Source: Bacteroidota bacterium
Lineage (GTDB): Bacteria > Bacteroidota > Bacteroidia > Palsa-948
Assembly: GCA_016195025.1 (NCBI GenBank)
Contig: JACQAL010000060.1
Location: 54,249 to 118,248, forward strand
Direction: 5' to 3'
DNA: 64,000 bases
The translations under genes and the position numbers were made by a program. The notes below the pieces were generated by a model that saw only the letters and a program-made list of their open reading frames with translations, made no database searches and was not told the origin of the DNA. Below, one piece after another: positions 23,847 through 32,283 of this stretch (the first letter of the stretch is position 1; each line of letters begins with the position of its first letter).

Positions 23847-25145
23847 ATGAAAAAATCACTACTCATCGGACTATTTGCAATTTGCGGAATTGCAAATGCA
23901 CAAACATGGGCTCCGTTCGGAGCGAATAATTTATCTATTGCTGTGAGGACAATGATTATTGATACGGCAACAAATACTTTGTATGTTGGAGGAACAGGAG
24001 GTGTTGCAAAATGGAACGGCTCATCGTGGACTTATCTAGGGGCTTTAACCACTGGTTCCGTTGCTTCACTTGCAATTTACAACGGAACATTGTATGCGGG
24101 TGGAAATCTTCCTTCAAACAGCCACATTGTTCAATGGTCAGGCACTGCATGGAATACTGTTACTACCGGCACCAATGGAGCCGTAAATGTTCTATGTGTT
24201 TACAATAATAAATTAGTTGTTGCAGGTTCGTTCTCTACATCTGGTGGTGTGCTGACTTACGGATTTGCAAATTGGGATGGAACGACATGGACAAATTTTG
24301 GCGCAGGGTATCCTTATAATCCTAGTGGAACCTCGGTGCTCACCATGCAGGTAATCAATGGTAAATTATTTGTTGCAGGAGGTGATCTCAGTTTGATTAC
24401 TACCTCCTATCCTCATGCCGCTATTGCAAGTTATACTGGTTCTGCATGGGCAGATGAAACAGCAGGAGCGGGGCTGGGAATGCAAAGTGTATATTCCCTT
24501 GCCCTTCATAACGGAACATTATACGCGGGAGGAACATTTAAAACAACAGCAACCCGTGTTGCAAAACAAACAGCAGGCGCATGGTCAACAGTGGGCTCTG
24601 GAACTGACAGCACGGTATTTTCTCTTCTGTCTTATAAAAATAATTTATATGCAGGAGGAGCATTTACTGTTGCAGGGGGAAATCAGGCGCGTTACATCGC
24701 TAAATGGGATACAGTTAGTTGGACTGAACCGGATAGCGGCATGGGCGTTGTTGGAAATCAGCCGTTTGTTCTTTCATTGATTATGCATGACAGTTGCCTT
24801 GTTGCAGGCGGACAATTTACCAAAGCGGGAGGAAATTCTGCTGCCAACATTGCTAAATTATGCAGCAGCGTTACAGGTATTGCTTCTACTTTTGAGCAGT
24901 ATCAAATAAAAAGTTTCCCTAATCCTTTTTCAACACAAACAGTTTTGCATACAGACAATCTTTTACATAACGCAACTCTCACGGTGGACAACTGTTTCGG
25001 GCAGACAGTTGCGCAAATAAAAAATATCAACGGGCGGACAGTTGTTTTCTCGCGCGACAATCTTGCAAGCGGACTATATTTCGTTCGGCTGATGCAAGAG
25101 AATAAAATTTATGCAACGGAGAAATTAATAATCACCGATAAATAA
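23847..25145 (+). CDS. Beta-propeller-like protein with T9SS sorting domain
   Basis: A 432-residue secreted protein with the signal MKKSLLIGLFAICGIANA. The passenger (about 20-345) contains at least six repeats of about 45 residues built as L-Y-A/V-G-G-x-F/L ... W-x-G-x-x-W, for example YVGGTGGVAKWNGSSW, YAGGNLPS, VVAGSFSTSGG, YAGGTFKT and YAGGAFTVAGG. This is the pattern of delta-60/propeller repeats. The T9SS C-terminal domain (about 350-432) shares a 78-base stretch, with one mismatch, with the 21449 gene. The role is unknown; adhesion or surface binding is plausible. Confidence 0.88.
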   Translation: MKKSLLIGLFAICGIANAQTWAPFGANNLSIAVRTMIIDTATNTLYVGGTGGVAKWNGSSWTYLGALTTGSVASLAIYNGTLYAGGNLPSNSHIVQWSGTAWNTVTTGTNGAVNVLCVYNNKLVVAGSFSTSGGVLTYGFANWDGTTWTNFGAGYPYNPSGTSVLTMQVINGKLFVAGGDLSLITTSYPHAAIASYTGSAWADETAGAGLGMQSVYSLALHNGTLYAGGTFKTTATRVAKQTAGAWSTVGSGTDSTVFSLLSYKNNLYAGGAFTVAGGNQARYIAKWDTVSWTEPDSGMGVVGNQPFVLSLIMHDSCLVAGGQFTKAGGNSAANIAKLCSSVTGIASTFEQYQIKSFPNPFSTQTVLHTDNLLHNATLTVDNCFGQTVAQIKNINGRTVVFSRDNLASGLYFVRLMQENKIYATEKLIITDK

Positions 25146-25159
25146 CTCTCCCCTTTCAT

Positions 25160-25183
25160 CCCCTCTCTACACGTAGAGAGGGG
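25160..25183. repeat. Hairpin after the 23847 gene, possible terminator
   Basis: CCCCTCTCTAC pairs exactly with GTAGAGAGGGG across a two-base centre. Outer arms (CTCTCCCCTTT and AAAGAGGGGTGAG) extend the pairing. It lies 14 bases after the T9SS gene stop and could end transcription from both sides, though it has the look of a dispersed element. Confidence 0.65.
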
Positions 25184-25235
25184 AAAGAGGGGTGAGTCCT
25201 GTGACAAATAATTTCATTCTTGTTCGTTGCGCAGA

Positions 25236-26870
25236 TTATATCTTTCTTCTCACAATCCCGAATATCCTCGCTTCGGCTTTCTTCGCGTTTTCTTCAAGGC
25301 GTTTTCCCTTTTGAAGAATGCTGTGTGCAAATTTTTTATCGGTTAATCCCTTCGCATTAATTTTCACATTCAGGTAAGCGCCCAGCACCGCGCTTCTTGC
25401 GCAAAGCGCGCCAACACCCGCATCGGAAACTGAATTTGGATTTCCGGTCTTCGCCATCGCTTCAATAATTTCCATTGATTCAAAACATAACTGCATTACT
25501 TTAAAAGGAACTTCCATTGCATATTTTGTTGCGGATTGAATTTCTTTATCTCTTAATTTCTTTTCTTCTGCGCTTGCTTTCGGCAAACTGAAGGCGCTCA
25601 TGATTTTGTTGAAGGCATGGGTGTCTTCATCCGTTAATTTCAAAAGTTCCTCTTTAATGCGCTGACCTTTCTCCGCCCAATCAGAAAATTCTTTTACCCG
25701 CGCATCCCATCCCTGCTTATGCGAAGAAAGATTCGCCACCATGGTGCCGAGCGAAATTCCGAGCGCGCCAATATAGGCAGAAATGCTTCCGCCACCGGGC
25801 GCAGGGCTTTCGCTCGCGGTTTCATCTGCAAAATCGCTGAGAGACATTCCGGTTAGTTTCATTTTATTTTTGTCTTTGAGTTGGTATTCAATAATCCGTT
25901 CTTCAGGTTTGAACGAAGAAAGTTCATCCAGTCCGAGTGATTTCACCGCCATGCGAATCAGTTCTTTTTCCGAAACCCCGGCAGAGCGATTTTGTTTCCT
26001 GAGAAAATATTTTCCTGCATTAAGCAATGATTGCAATGGAATTAATCCCACCAGTTCAGAGCCGGTCACGCGCATTCCACGATTGTTCGCGCTCTTCACG
26101 CATTCTTCAAACGCAATGTGAACGGGAGTAACAGAAATGTTTGTAAGGTTCATGCTCACCTGCGCAATTCCGTATTCGGCAATAAACCATCCGATGCCTT
26201 TCACGGCTTTGCACGCACCCGGCTGAATAACTCCATCCACTTTTCTTCCCGCTTCGCGCACATCAAACGCAACCGAGTTTGCCCTGCGAACGGAAGTTGT
26301 ATTCAGATTCACATTATACGCGACTAAAAAATCTCTTGCTCCAATCACAGTGGCTCCGCGCTTTGCGTCAAATTCAGCCGGACCGAAATCAGGTTTCCAT
26401 TCAGAAAGTTTTATTTTTTTGAAAAAACCTTCGTACTCACCTTCGCGAATGATAGAAAGATTTTTCCGTGCAGGATTTTTTTGCGCGTATTCGTAGAGAT
26501 AAACAGGAATCTTTAATTCTTTTCCTACACGCCCGGCAAGTTGCTGCGCATACTTCGCGGTTTCTTCCATACTGATTCCGAAAATGGGAATGAACGGGCA
26601 AACATCCGTTGCACCCATGCGCGGATGCTCGCCTTTATGCTTGCTCATATCAATAAGTTCGCCTGCTTTTTTGATGGCGTTGAAACATGCTTCCACACAA
26701 GCATCGGGAGTTCCGACAAAAGTCACAACGGTTCGGTTGGTTGCTTTGCCCGGGTCAACATTCAAAAGTTTTGCTCCTTCCACTTTTTCAATCTCATCCG
26801 TGATTTGTTTGATGATGGATAAATCTCTTCCCTCGGAAAAGTTGGGAACGCATTCAATGAGTTTATTCAT
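25236..26870 (-). CDS. ftcD: Glutamate formimidoyltransferase / formimidoyl-THF cyclodeaminase
   Basis: A bifunctional folate enzyme of 544 residues that ends the histidine-degradation route. Residues 1 to about 325 are the formiminotransferase (ECVPNFSEGRD, GEHPRMGATDVCPFIPI, GWFIAEYGIAQVSMNLTN). Residues from about 336 are the cyclodeaminase (LSDFADETASESPAPGGGSISAYIGALG, MVANLS). It transfers the formimino group of formiminoglutamate to tetrahydrofolate and then releases ammonia. The start overlaps the hutI 3' end by eight bases, so hutI-ftcD form an operon. Confidence 0.95.
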   Translation of the reverse strand: MNKLIECVPNFSEGRDLSIIKQITDEIEKVEGAKLLNVDPGKATNRTVVTFVGTPDACVEACFNAIKKAGELIDMSKHKGEHPRMGATDVCPFIPIFGISMEETAKYAQQLAGRVGKELKIPVYLYEYAQKNPARKNLSIIREGEYEGFFKKIKLSEWKPDFGPAEFDAKRGATVIGARDFLVAYNVNLNTTSVRRANSVAFDVREAGRKVDGVIQPGACKAVKGIGWFIAEYGIAQVSMNLTNISVTPVHIAFEECVKSANNRGMRVTGSELVGLIPLQSLLNAGKYFLRKQNRSAGVSEKELIRMAVKSLGLDELSSFKPEERIIEYQLKDKNKMKLTGMSLSDFADETASESPAPGGGSISAYIGALGISLGTMVANLSSHKQGWDARVKEFSDWAEKGQRIKEELLKLTDEDTHAFNKIMSAFSLPKASAEEKKLRDKEIQSATKYAMEVPFKVMQLCFESMEIIEAMAKTGNPNSVSDAGVGALCARSAVLGAYLNVKINAKGLTDKKFAHSILQKGKRLEENAKKAEARIFGIVRRKI

Positions 26871-28110
26871 GGGTTTGAATTTTACCTTTCAAAATTACTG
26901 TTTCAATCAGATTATTTGCGAATGAATACGGAATAAAATTATAATCCGGAATTTCTTTTGTAATAAAAATATTTGCCTGCTTGCCGATGGCGATGCTTCC
27001 GTGCGTTGTGGATAAATCCATCGCATAAGCAGAATTAATTGTTGCCGCATTAATCGCTTCTTCGGGCGTAAGTTTATATTGCACGCACGCAAGAGAAATA
27101 TTGAAGTTTATATTTCCGCTTGGCGATGAGCCCGGATTATAATCGCTCGCTATGGCAAGAGGCAAGTCCGCATCAATTATTTTTCTTGCAGGAGGATTTT
27201 GCAACTGTAAAAACCATTGTGCGCCCGGAAGAATAGTCGGCATGGTTTGGGAATTTTTCAGAAGGGAAATATCATTGTCATTTGCAAACTCCAAATGGTC
27301 AACGGAGATTGCTCCGCATTCAACCCCTGCTTCCACTCCACCGCTATGACTCAGCTGCTCTGCGTGAATTTTTCCTTTCAGCCCATATTTTTTTGCTTCA
27401 AAAAGAATTTTCACCGTGTCTTCTTTTGTGAAATAATTTTTTTCGCAGAACACATCGCAGTAGTCCGCTAGTTTTTCTTCCGCGATTTGCGGAAGCATTT
27501 CATTTATTATTACATCTATGTATTTTTCTTTTGTCAATCCCGAAGGAACCGCATGCGCTCCGAGAAAAGTTGTTTTGATGGTGAGCGGAGAAAGCTCTTT
27601 AAGCTTTTTAATCACTCTCAGCATTTTCAATTCCGATTCAAATGAAAGCCCGTAACCGCTTTTGATTTCCACCGCACCTGTTCCAAGAAACATTATTTCA
27701 TTCAAACGTTTCAAAGCCGACTGGATTAATTCCTCTTCGCTTGCTTCATGAACTTTTTTTGCCGAGTTCAGAATTCCTCCTCCGCTCTTGAAAATTTCTT
27801 CGTAGGATAAACCATTTATTCTGTCCACAAATTCTTTTTCGCGCGAACCGGCATACACAATATGCGTATGGGAATCACACCAGCAGGGAAAAACTAATTT
27901 ATCGGTCGCATCAATTACCGTAAGGTTTGTCCAGTCAGAAATGCCGGGAAAATTTTTCATCTCTCCGAAATCTGCAATCTTATCTCCATCAATTGAGAGC
28001 CAGGCATTTTCCAGAGAGGAAAGTTTTTTCATCTCAACTCCGGAAATTTTTTGTCTGGCTTTTTTTTCAATCTGCGCCAGCAATTTAATGTTCTTAATGA
28101 GAATTTTCAT
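26863..28110 (-). CDS. hutI: Imidazolonepropionase
   Basis: A metal-dependent amidohydrolase of 415 residues, which converts imidazolone-5-propionate to N-formimino-L-glutamate in histidine breakdown. The metal site is DSHTHIVYAGSREKEF; other family marks are YEEIFKSGGGILNSAKKVHEAS, EIKSGYGLSFESELKMLRVI, KIHAEQLSHSGG, AISVDHLEF and ASDYNPGSSPSGN. It stands directly before ftcD. The histidase and urocanase genes are not in the window. The divergent aroC start is only 51 bases away. Confidence 0.95.
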   Translation of the reverse strand: MKILIKNIKLLAQIEKKARQKISGVEMKKLSSLENAWLSIDGDKIADFGEMKNFPGISDWTNLTVIDATDKLVFPCWCDSHTHIVYAGSREKEFVDRINGLSYEEIFKSGGGILNSAKKVHEASEEELIQSALKRLNEIMFLGTGAVEIKSGYGLSFESELKMLRVIKKLKELSPLTIKTTFLGAHAVPSGLTKEKYIDVIINEMLPQIAEEKLADYCDVFCEKNYFTKEDTVKILFEAKKYGLKGKIHAEQLSHSGGVEAGVECGAISVDHLEFANDNDISLLKNSQTMPTILPGAQWFLQLQNPPARKIIDADLPLAIASDYNPGSSPSGNINFNISLACVQYKLTPEEAINAATINSAYAMDLSTTHGSIAIGKQANIFITKEIPDYNFIPYSFANNLIETVILKGKIQTHE

Positions 28111-28161
28111 AGAGATTAAGCGAAGTTAATAAATAGAAGGGATTGTGTATTTTTGCGAATT

Positions 28162-29238
28162 ATGTCAAACACCATCGGCAAAATATTTTCACTCACTACT
28201 TTCGGAGAATCGCACGGCACTGCGCTGGGCGGGATAATTGACGGCTGTCCTGCCGGATTGGAAATTGATTTGGATTTTATTCAAAGCGAACTTGACCGCA
28301 GAAGACCGGGACAATCTGAAATTGTTACGCAGCGGAAGGAAGGAGATAAGGTGGAATTTCTTTCGGGAATTTACGAGGGAAAAACCACAGGCGCTCCGAT
28401 TGGTTTCATCATCAAAAACGAAAACCAGAAATCAAAGGACTACGAACATATCATTGATGTGTACCGCCCATCGCATGCCGATTATACGTATGATAAAAAA
28501 TATGGCATCAGAGATTATCGCGGAGGCGGAAGAGCATCCGCTCGCGCAACGGTTTCATCGGTGGTAGGCGGAGCGATTGCAAAACTTCTTTTACAAAAAC
28601 ACGGAATAAAAATTTCTGCTTACACTTCTCAGGTGGGAGATATAAAACTTCTGAAAGATTATCACACGCTTGATTTATCCAAGACAGATTCAAACGCAGT
28701 ACGCTGTCCCGATGAATTGATTGCAGAAACGATGATCAAAAAAATTGAGCAGGTGAGAAAAGAGGGCGATACCATTGGCGGAATAATTTCCTGCGTAGCG
28801 CAAAATATTCCGGTTGGATTGGGCGAACCTGTGTTTGATAAACTTCACGCTGAGTTGGGAAAAGCCATGCTGAACATAAACGCGGTGAAAGGTTTTGAGA
28901 TCGGCAGCGGGTTTGAAGGAGTGAAGATGAAGGGTTCGGAACACAATGACATTTTTTACTCCGACAAAAAAAATATTCATACGAAAACAAATTTCTCCGG
29001 AGGAATTCAAGGCGGAATTTCAAACGGAGAAGATATTTTATTCAGAGTTGCATTCAAACCTGTTTCCACGATAATGAAAAAACAAATGACTGTGAACTCA
29101 AAAGGTGAAGAGGTGGAAATGATGGGAAAAGGAAGACACGACCCTTGTGTTCTTCCGCGCGCGGTGCCGATTGTGGAAGCGATGTGCGCGCTTGTTTTAG
29201 CAGACCATCTTCTGCGCCACCGCACAACGCGCCTATAA
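28162..29238 (+). CDS. aroC: Chorismate synthase
   Basis: The last enzyme of the shikimate pathway, FMN-dependent, converting EPSP to chorismate. The protein has 358 residues from ATG 28162. Signatures are [69 protein letters not shown] and [18 protein letters not shown] -7-like TATTTTTG at 28148-28155 ends only six bases before the ATG, so the message may be leaderless. The gene abuts the convergent T9SS gene with no spacer. Confidence 0.97.
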   Translation: MSNTIGKIFSLTTFGESHGTALGGIIDGCPAGLEIDLDFIQSELDRRRPGQSEIVTQRKEGDKVEFLSGIYEGKTTGAPIGFIIKNENQKSKDYEHIIDVYRPSHADYTYDKKYGIRDYRGGGRASARATVSSVVGGAIAKLLLQKHGIKISAYTSQVGDIKLLKDYHTLDLSKTDSNAVRCPDELIAETMIKKIEQVRKEGDTIGGIISCVAQNIPVGLGEPVFDKLHAELGKAMLNINAVKGFEIGSGFEGVKMKGSEHNDIFYSDKKNIHTKTNFSGGIQGGISNGEDILFRVAFKPVSTIMKKQMTVNSKGEEVEMMGKGRHDPCVLPRAVPIVEAMCALVLADHLLRHRTTRL

Positions 29239-30828
29239 TTATTCTTTAATTATTTTTTTAACTACAGTTCTATTTTCAGAATTTATTTTCAGAAAATAAA
29301 TTCCACAGGGTTGAGAACTTAAATCAATTTGAAAATTATTTGAAGTAAATATTTTTTCTCCCATAATATTTTCGACTTCTATGTGAGATTGCTTTGTTTC
29401 GCTCGCAATGACGGTAAAAATATTTTTAGAAGGATTCGGAAAAACATTCACTTCAAAATCATTTTCTGAATTTTCATAAAGAGAAGTGAGCGTATTCGGA
29501 TGCGTAGGCATTGTATCTAATTGCAATTGCCAGCCATTGTTCGTGCAGCAACCTGAATATGCTCCGCGAAAAGTCCAGTTGTATAAGTCTGCATTGAAAT
29601 CAATATCCCAGTCGGTGTTTGATTGAAAAAGATTGTTCGGAGTTGCAGTTGCGGTGAGTTGTCCCGATGCAGGATATAAATCAAGTGAAGAAAGATTGGT
29701 GGATGCGGAAAGCACATACGTGGAAGCATTGCTGTATGAATCGGTAACATTGTCGAGCGTGTTTGTAAAATTTGTAATCGCAGAAGGAGCAAACACCGCA
29801 TTGCCGTAACAATATTGCTGATAAGATGTGTTTGGACTGAAAAGCCGGATTCCTCCCGAAGAATTATTCGCCCACATGGTGTTATGAAAAATTTTTATAT
29901 CCTGCGGGCTCACTCCGTTCTGCGGAGTAATATAAACTGCACGATAGCCGGAAGGGTCAACATGATTCACAAAAATATTTTCATAGAGCATTATGTTTCC
30001 CGTTCCCTGGAAAAGAGCTTCGGTAGGATTCTGGTAAAAAAAGTTTCCGTAAATCTCGTAGTAATCATTCGTGCCCCAGCCGCTGAGCGGAAATCCTCCC
30101 ACCAAAAGATTCGGGCGGGCATTCGCTCCTGTGGAAGCATTGTTCTCTTTGCAGAAAACATTATAGCGGAGAATTGTTTTTCCGTTCACGGAGGTTCCGG
30201 CAAAATTATCGCGCACGGTATCAAGCTGGTGTTTTATTTCAATGTTGTAGCCGAGCGTATTCATAATGAGATTGTATTCAATCAGCCCATTCACAAACGG
30301 GTCTTCTCCTGTTGAATTTCCCAGATACATTCCTGTTCCGGCTCCAACGATTTTATTTTTCCGAATCACCCAATCCCATGCAGAACATTTTGTGCTGATG
30401 CCCACAATCTGCTGGTTGTTTCCGTAGTTAATGATGTTAAGATATTCAAGCGTGATGTGATGCGCGAAATTTCCGGCAATGCCTTCGCCTTTCACAGCGT
30501 CTACAGCGAGATTCAATCCATCGAGTTGAAGATTTTTTATCACAACATATCCGCACTTGGTAATGCTCACCGTATTGCAGCAGGATTGTCCTTGAAAAAT
30601 AGTTGTGTAAAGATTCGCGCTTCCCATTATCACAATGGGCTGAGAAGAAGTTCCCGTGAGATTATTCAGCGTGAGATTATTTGTGTAAGTGCCCGCAGTT
30701 AGAAAAAGCGTGTCGCCAGCAACAAGTGAAGAAAGAAAACTTGTGTAGTTGGAAGGATTGGCGGTGATGAAATTTCCATAGGAGAATTTTGAAAAAATAA
30801 TTGCGGTAAAGAGTAAAAACTTTTTCAT
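29239..30828 (-). CDS. Right-handed beta-helix protein with T9SS sorting domain
   Basis: A 529-residue secreted protein starting at ATG 30828, where the signal MKKFLLFTAIIFSKFSYG begins. The passenger is a parallel beta-helix with the opening pattern TANPSNYTSFLSSLVAGDTLFLTAGTYTNNLTLNN, as in pectate-lyase-like and chondroitinase-B-like proteins. The end is a T9SS domain (VFPNPSKNIFTV, SSQPCGIYFLKI, KKIIKE). Within it, ASETKQSHIEVE is encoded by a REP-like fragment that entered in frame. It may act on a polysaccharide, but no catalytic residues can be assigned. Confidence 0.87.
   Translation of the reverse strand: MKKFLLFTAIIFSKFSYGNFITANPSNYTSFLSSLVAGDTLFLTAGTYTNNLTLNNLTGTSSQPIVIMGSANLYTTIFQGQSCCNTVSITKCGYVVIKNLQLDGLNLAVDAVKGEGIAGNFAHHITLEYLNIINYGNNQQIVGISTKCSAWDWVIRKNKIVGAGTGMYLGNSTGEDPFVNGLIEYNLIMNTLGYNIEIKHQLDTVRDNFAGTSVNGKTILRYNVFCKENNASTGANARPNLLVGGFPLSGWGTNDYYEIYGNFFYQNPTEALFQGTGNIMLYENIFVNHVDPSGYRAVYITPQNGVSPQDIKIFHNTMWANNSSGGIRLFSPNTSYQQYCYGNAVFAPSAITNFTNTLDNVTDSYSNASTYVLSASTNLSSLDLYPASGQLTATATPNNLFQSNTDWDIDFNADLYNWTFRGAYSGCCTNNGWQLQLDTMPTHPNTLTSLYENSENDFEVNVFPNPSKNIFTVIASETKQSHIEVENIMGEKIFTSNNFQIDLSSQPCGIYFLKINSENRTVVKKIIKE
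29383..29414 (-). repeat. REP-like fragment inside a CDS
   Basis: The stretch holds GAGATTGCTTTGTTTCGCTCG followed by CAATGACGG-like sequence. It resembles the right arm of the element at 20441-20513 (GAGATT, CTTCGCTCG, AATGAC). On the minus strand it encodes V-I-A-S-E-T-K-Q-S-H within the T9SS sorting domain of the host gene. Confidence 0.65.
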
Positions 30829-30859
30829 CGGAGAGATTTTGGGGTAAAGGTAGAAAACT

Positions 30860-31447
30860 TCAGATATTTTTTCTCTTCCATTCTTCAACAAATACTCTCG
30901 CATCTTCAAAAAATAGTTTGAACTCATTTTCAAATTCAGAATAATGTTCTTTCAAATCTTTCACTGCAAATTCCATGTTCGATTTAAAAGTTGTGTGCCT
31001 GCTCATCCCATAAAGCACCTCGCCTATTCCATCTAAACCCGCATAAGAAACCAAACGGTTGGTGCGAATAGCGTATTTCAAAAACATTAACGATTTTTCC
31101 GGCATCAGTAAAATATTTTTCAGCATGAGCGAATGAACTTCGCTTGCGTATTGCTCCAGCGGTTTATCGGAATAATTTTTCCAGTTCTTCGCCAGATAAT
31201 GATCGTAAAAAATATCTATGATGACTCCTGCATATTTTCTATAGTTAGGACGCAATCGTTCAACGCTTTTTAAAAACACCGGATGATTGTCAGAATAAAA
31301 ATCAATTGCGCGATGAAGGAGAATTCCTTTTTTAATTCCCACGGGGAAATTATTATACGCGCTTCCTTTCACTGAATCAGCAATGAAGTTGCCGATCATC
31401 AGTTGTTCATCATTGCCGGAGAGATAAAGGTGCGCAAGAAAATTCAT
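30860..31447 (-). CDS. acpH: Acyl carrier protein phosphodiesterase
   Basis: A 195-residue HD-like protein of the AcpH/DUF479 family. It starts MNFLAHLYLSGNDEQLMIGNFIADSVKG, the usual N-terminus, with later GILLHRAIDFYSDNHPVF and IDIFYDHYLAKNW carrying the His/Asp metal ligands. In E. coli the enzyme removes phosphopantetheine from ACP; the activity in Bacteroidota is assumed by homology. It lies 31 bases upstream of the beta-helix gene on the same strand and is divergent from gldF. Confidence 0.9.
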   Translation of the reverse strand: MNFLAHLYLSGNDEQLMIGNFIADSVKGSAYNNFPVGIKKGILLHRAIDFYSDNHPVFLKSVERLRPNYRKYAGVIIDIFYDHYLAKNWKNYSDKPLEQYASEVHSLMLKNILLMPEKSLMFLKYAIRTNRLVSYAGLDGIGEVLYGMSRHTTFKSNMEFAVKDLKEHYSEFENEFKLFFEDARVFVEEWKRKNI

Positions 31448-31490
31448 AAATCTTCGAAAAACGAAACTGTACGAAAAATACGAAATGATT

Positions 31491-31522
31491 CAACTGCCAA
31501 CTGCTTCTGCCAACTGCCAACT
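31491..31522. repeat. Short CAACTGCCAACTGC repeat
   Basis: Two copies of CAACTGCCAACT are separated by eight bases (GCTTCTGC) in the 107-base space between acpH and gldF. It is a simple intergenic repeat of a kind common in Bacteroidota. I see no gene in it. Confidence 0.6.
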
Positions 31523-31554
31523 TTCATTCTTTACTATATTCGCAAGCAAGAATT

Positions 31555-32283
31555 ATGTTCACGCTTTTCAAGAAAGAAATTCGCGCCTTCCTGAGTTCCC
31601 TCATCGGCTACATTGCCATCTGCGTTTTTCTTTTGCTGGTCGGATTATTTCTATGGATTCTTCCCACCGATTCAAATCTTCTCAACAACGGCTATGCCGG
31701 ATTAGATTCTCTTTTTTCTCTGGCGCCCTGGGTTTTTCTTTTTTTAATTCCGGCAATTACGATGCGTTCGTTTGCGGATGAAAAAAAATCAGGCACGATT
31801 GAATTTCTTCTTACAAAACCTTTAACCGATTTGCAAATCATACTCGCAAAATATTTTGCGGGAGTTACGCTTGTTTTGTTTTCTCTTCTTCCAACTTTAA
31901 TTTATTACTATTCTGTTTACAAACTCGGAAATCCTGTTGGTAATATTGATTCTGGCGGAACATGGGGTTCGTACATCGGATTATTTTTTCTTGCTTCAGC
32001 TTTCACTGCCATAGGAATTTTTGCTTCTTCGCTTTCCGACAATCAAATTGTGGCTTTCATTCTCGCGGTGTTTCTTTGCTTTTTTTGTTTTATCGGATTT
32101 GAATATGTGAGCATGCTTGCCTTCGGAAAAACCGGAAGCATTATTTTATCGCTCGGCATCAATGACCATTATGCTTCGATGAGCCGCGGAGTAATTGATT
32201 TGCGCGATGTAATTTATTTTCTGAGTTTGTCAGGAATTTTTATTCTTTCAACTAAAACTGTTCTTGAAAGTCGTAAGTGGTAA
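31555..32283 (+). CDS. gldF: Gliding motility ABC transporter permease GldF
   Basis: A 242-residue, six-helix ABC-2-type permease. The opening MFTLFKKEIRAFLSSLIGYIAICVFLLLVGLFLWI and the FADEKKSGTIEFLLTKPLTDLQIILAKYFAG block are typical of GldF. With GldG and the ATPase GldA it forms a complex needed for gliding in Flavobacterium, though some T9SS-bearing species live without it. GldA is not next to it here; the ATPase at 3111 is of a different type. The stop overlaps the gldG start (TAATG). Confidence 0.93.
   Translation: MFTLFKKEIRAFLSSLIGYIAICVFLLLVGLFLWILPTDSNLLNNGYAGLDSLFSLAPWVFLFLIPAITMRSFADEKKSGTIEFLLTKPLTDLQIILAKYFAGVTLVLFSLLPTLIYYYSVYKLGNPVGNIDSGGTWGSYIGLFFLASAFTAIGIFASSLSDNQIVAFILAVFLCFFCFIGFEYVSMLAFGKTGSIILSLGINDHYASMSRGVIDLRDVIYFLSLSGIFILSTKTVLESRKW

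Noticed and set aside
29815..30315. 166-codon plus-strand ORF
   Set aside because: Antisense shadow of the beta-helix T9SS gene, without motifs.
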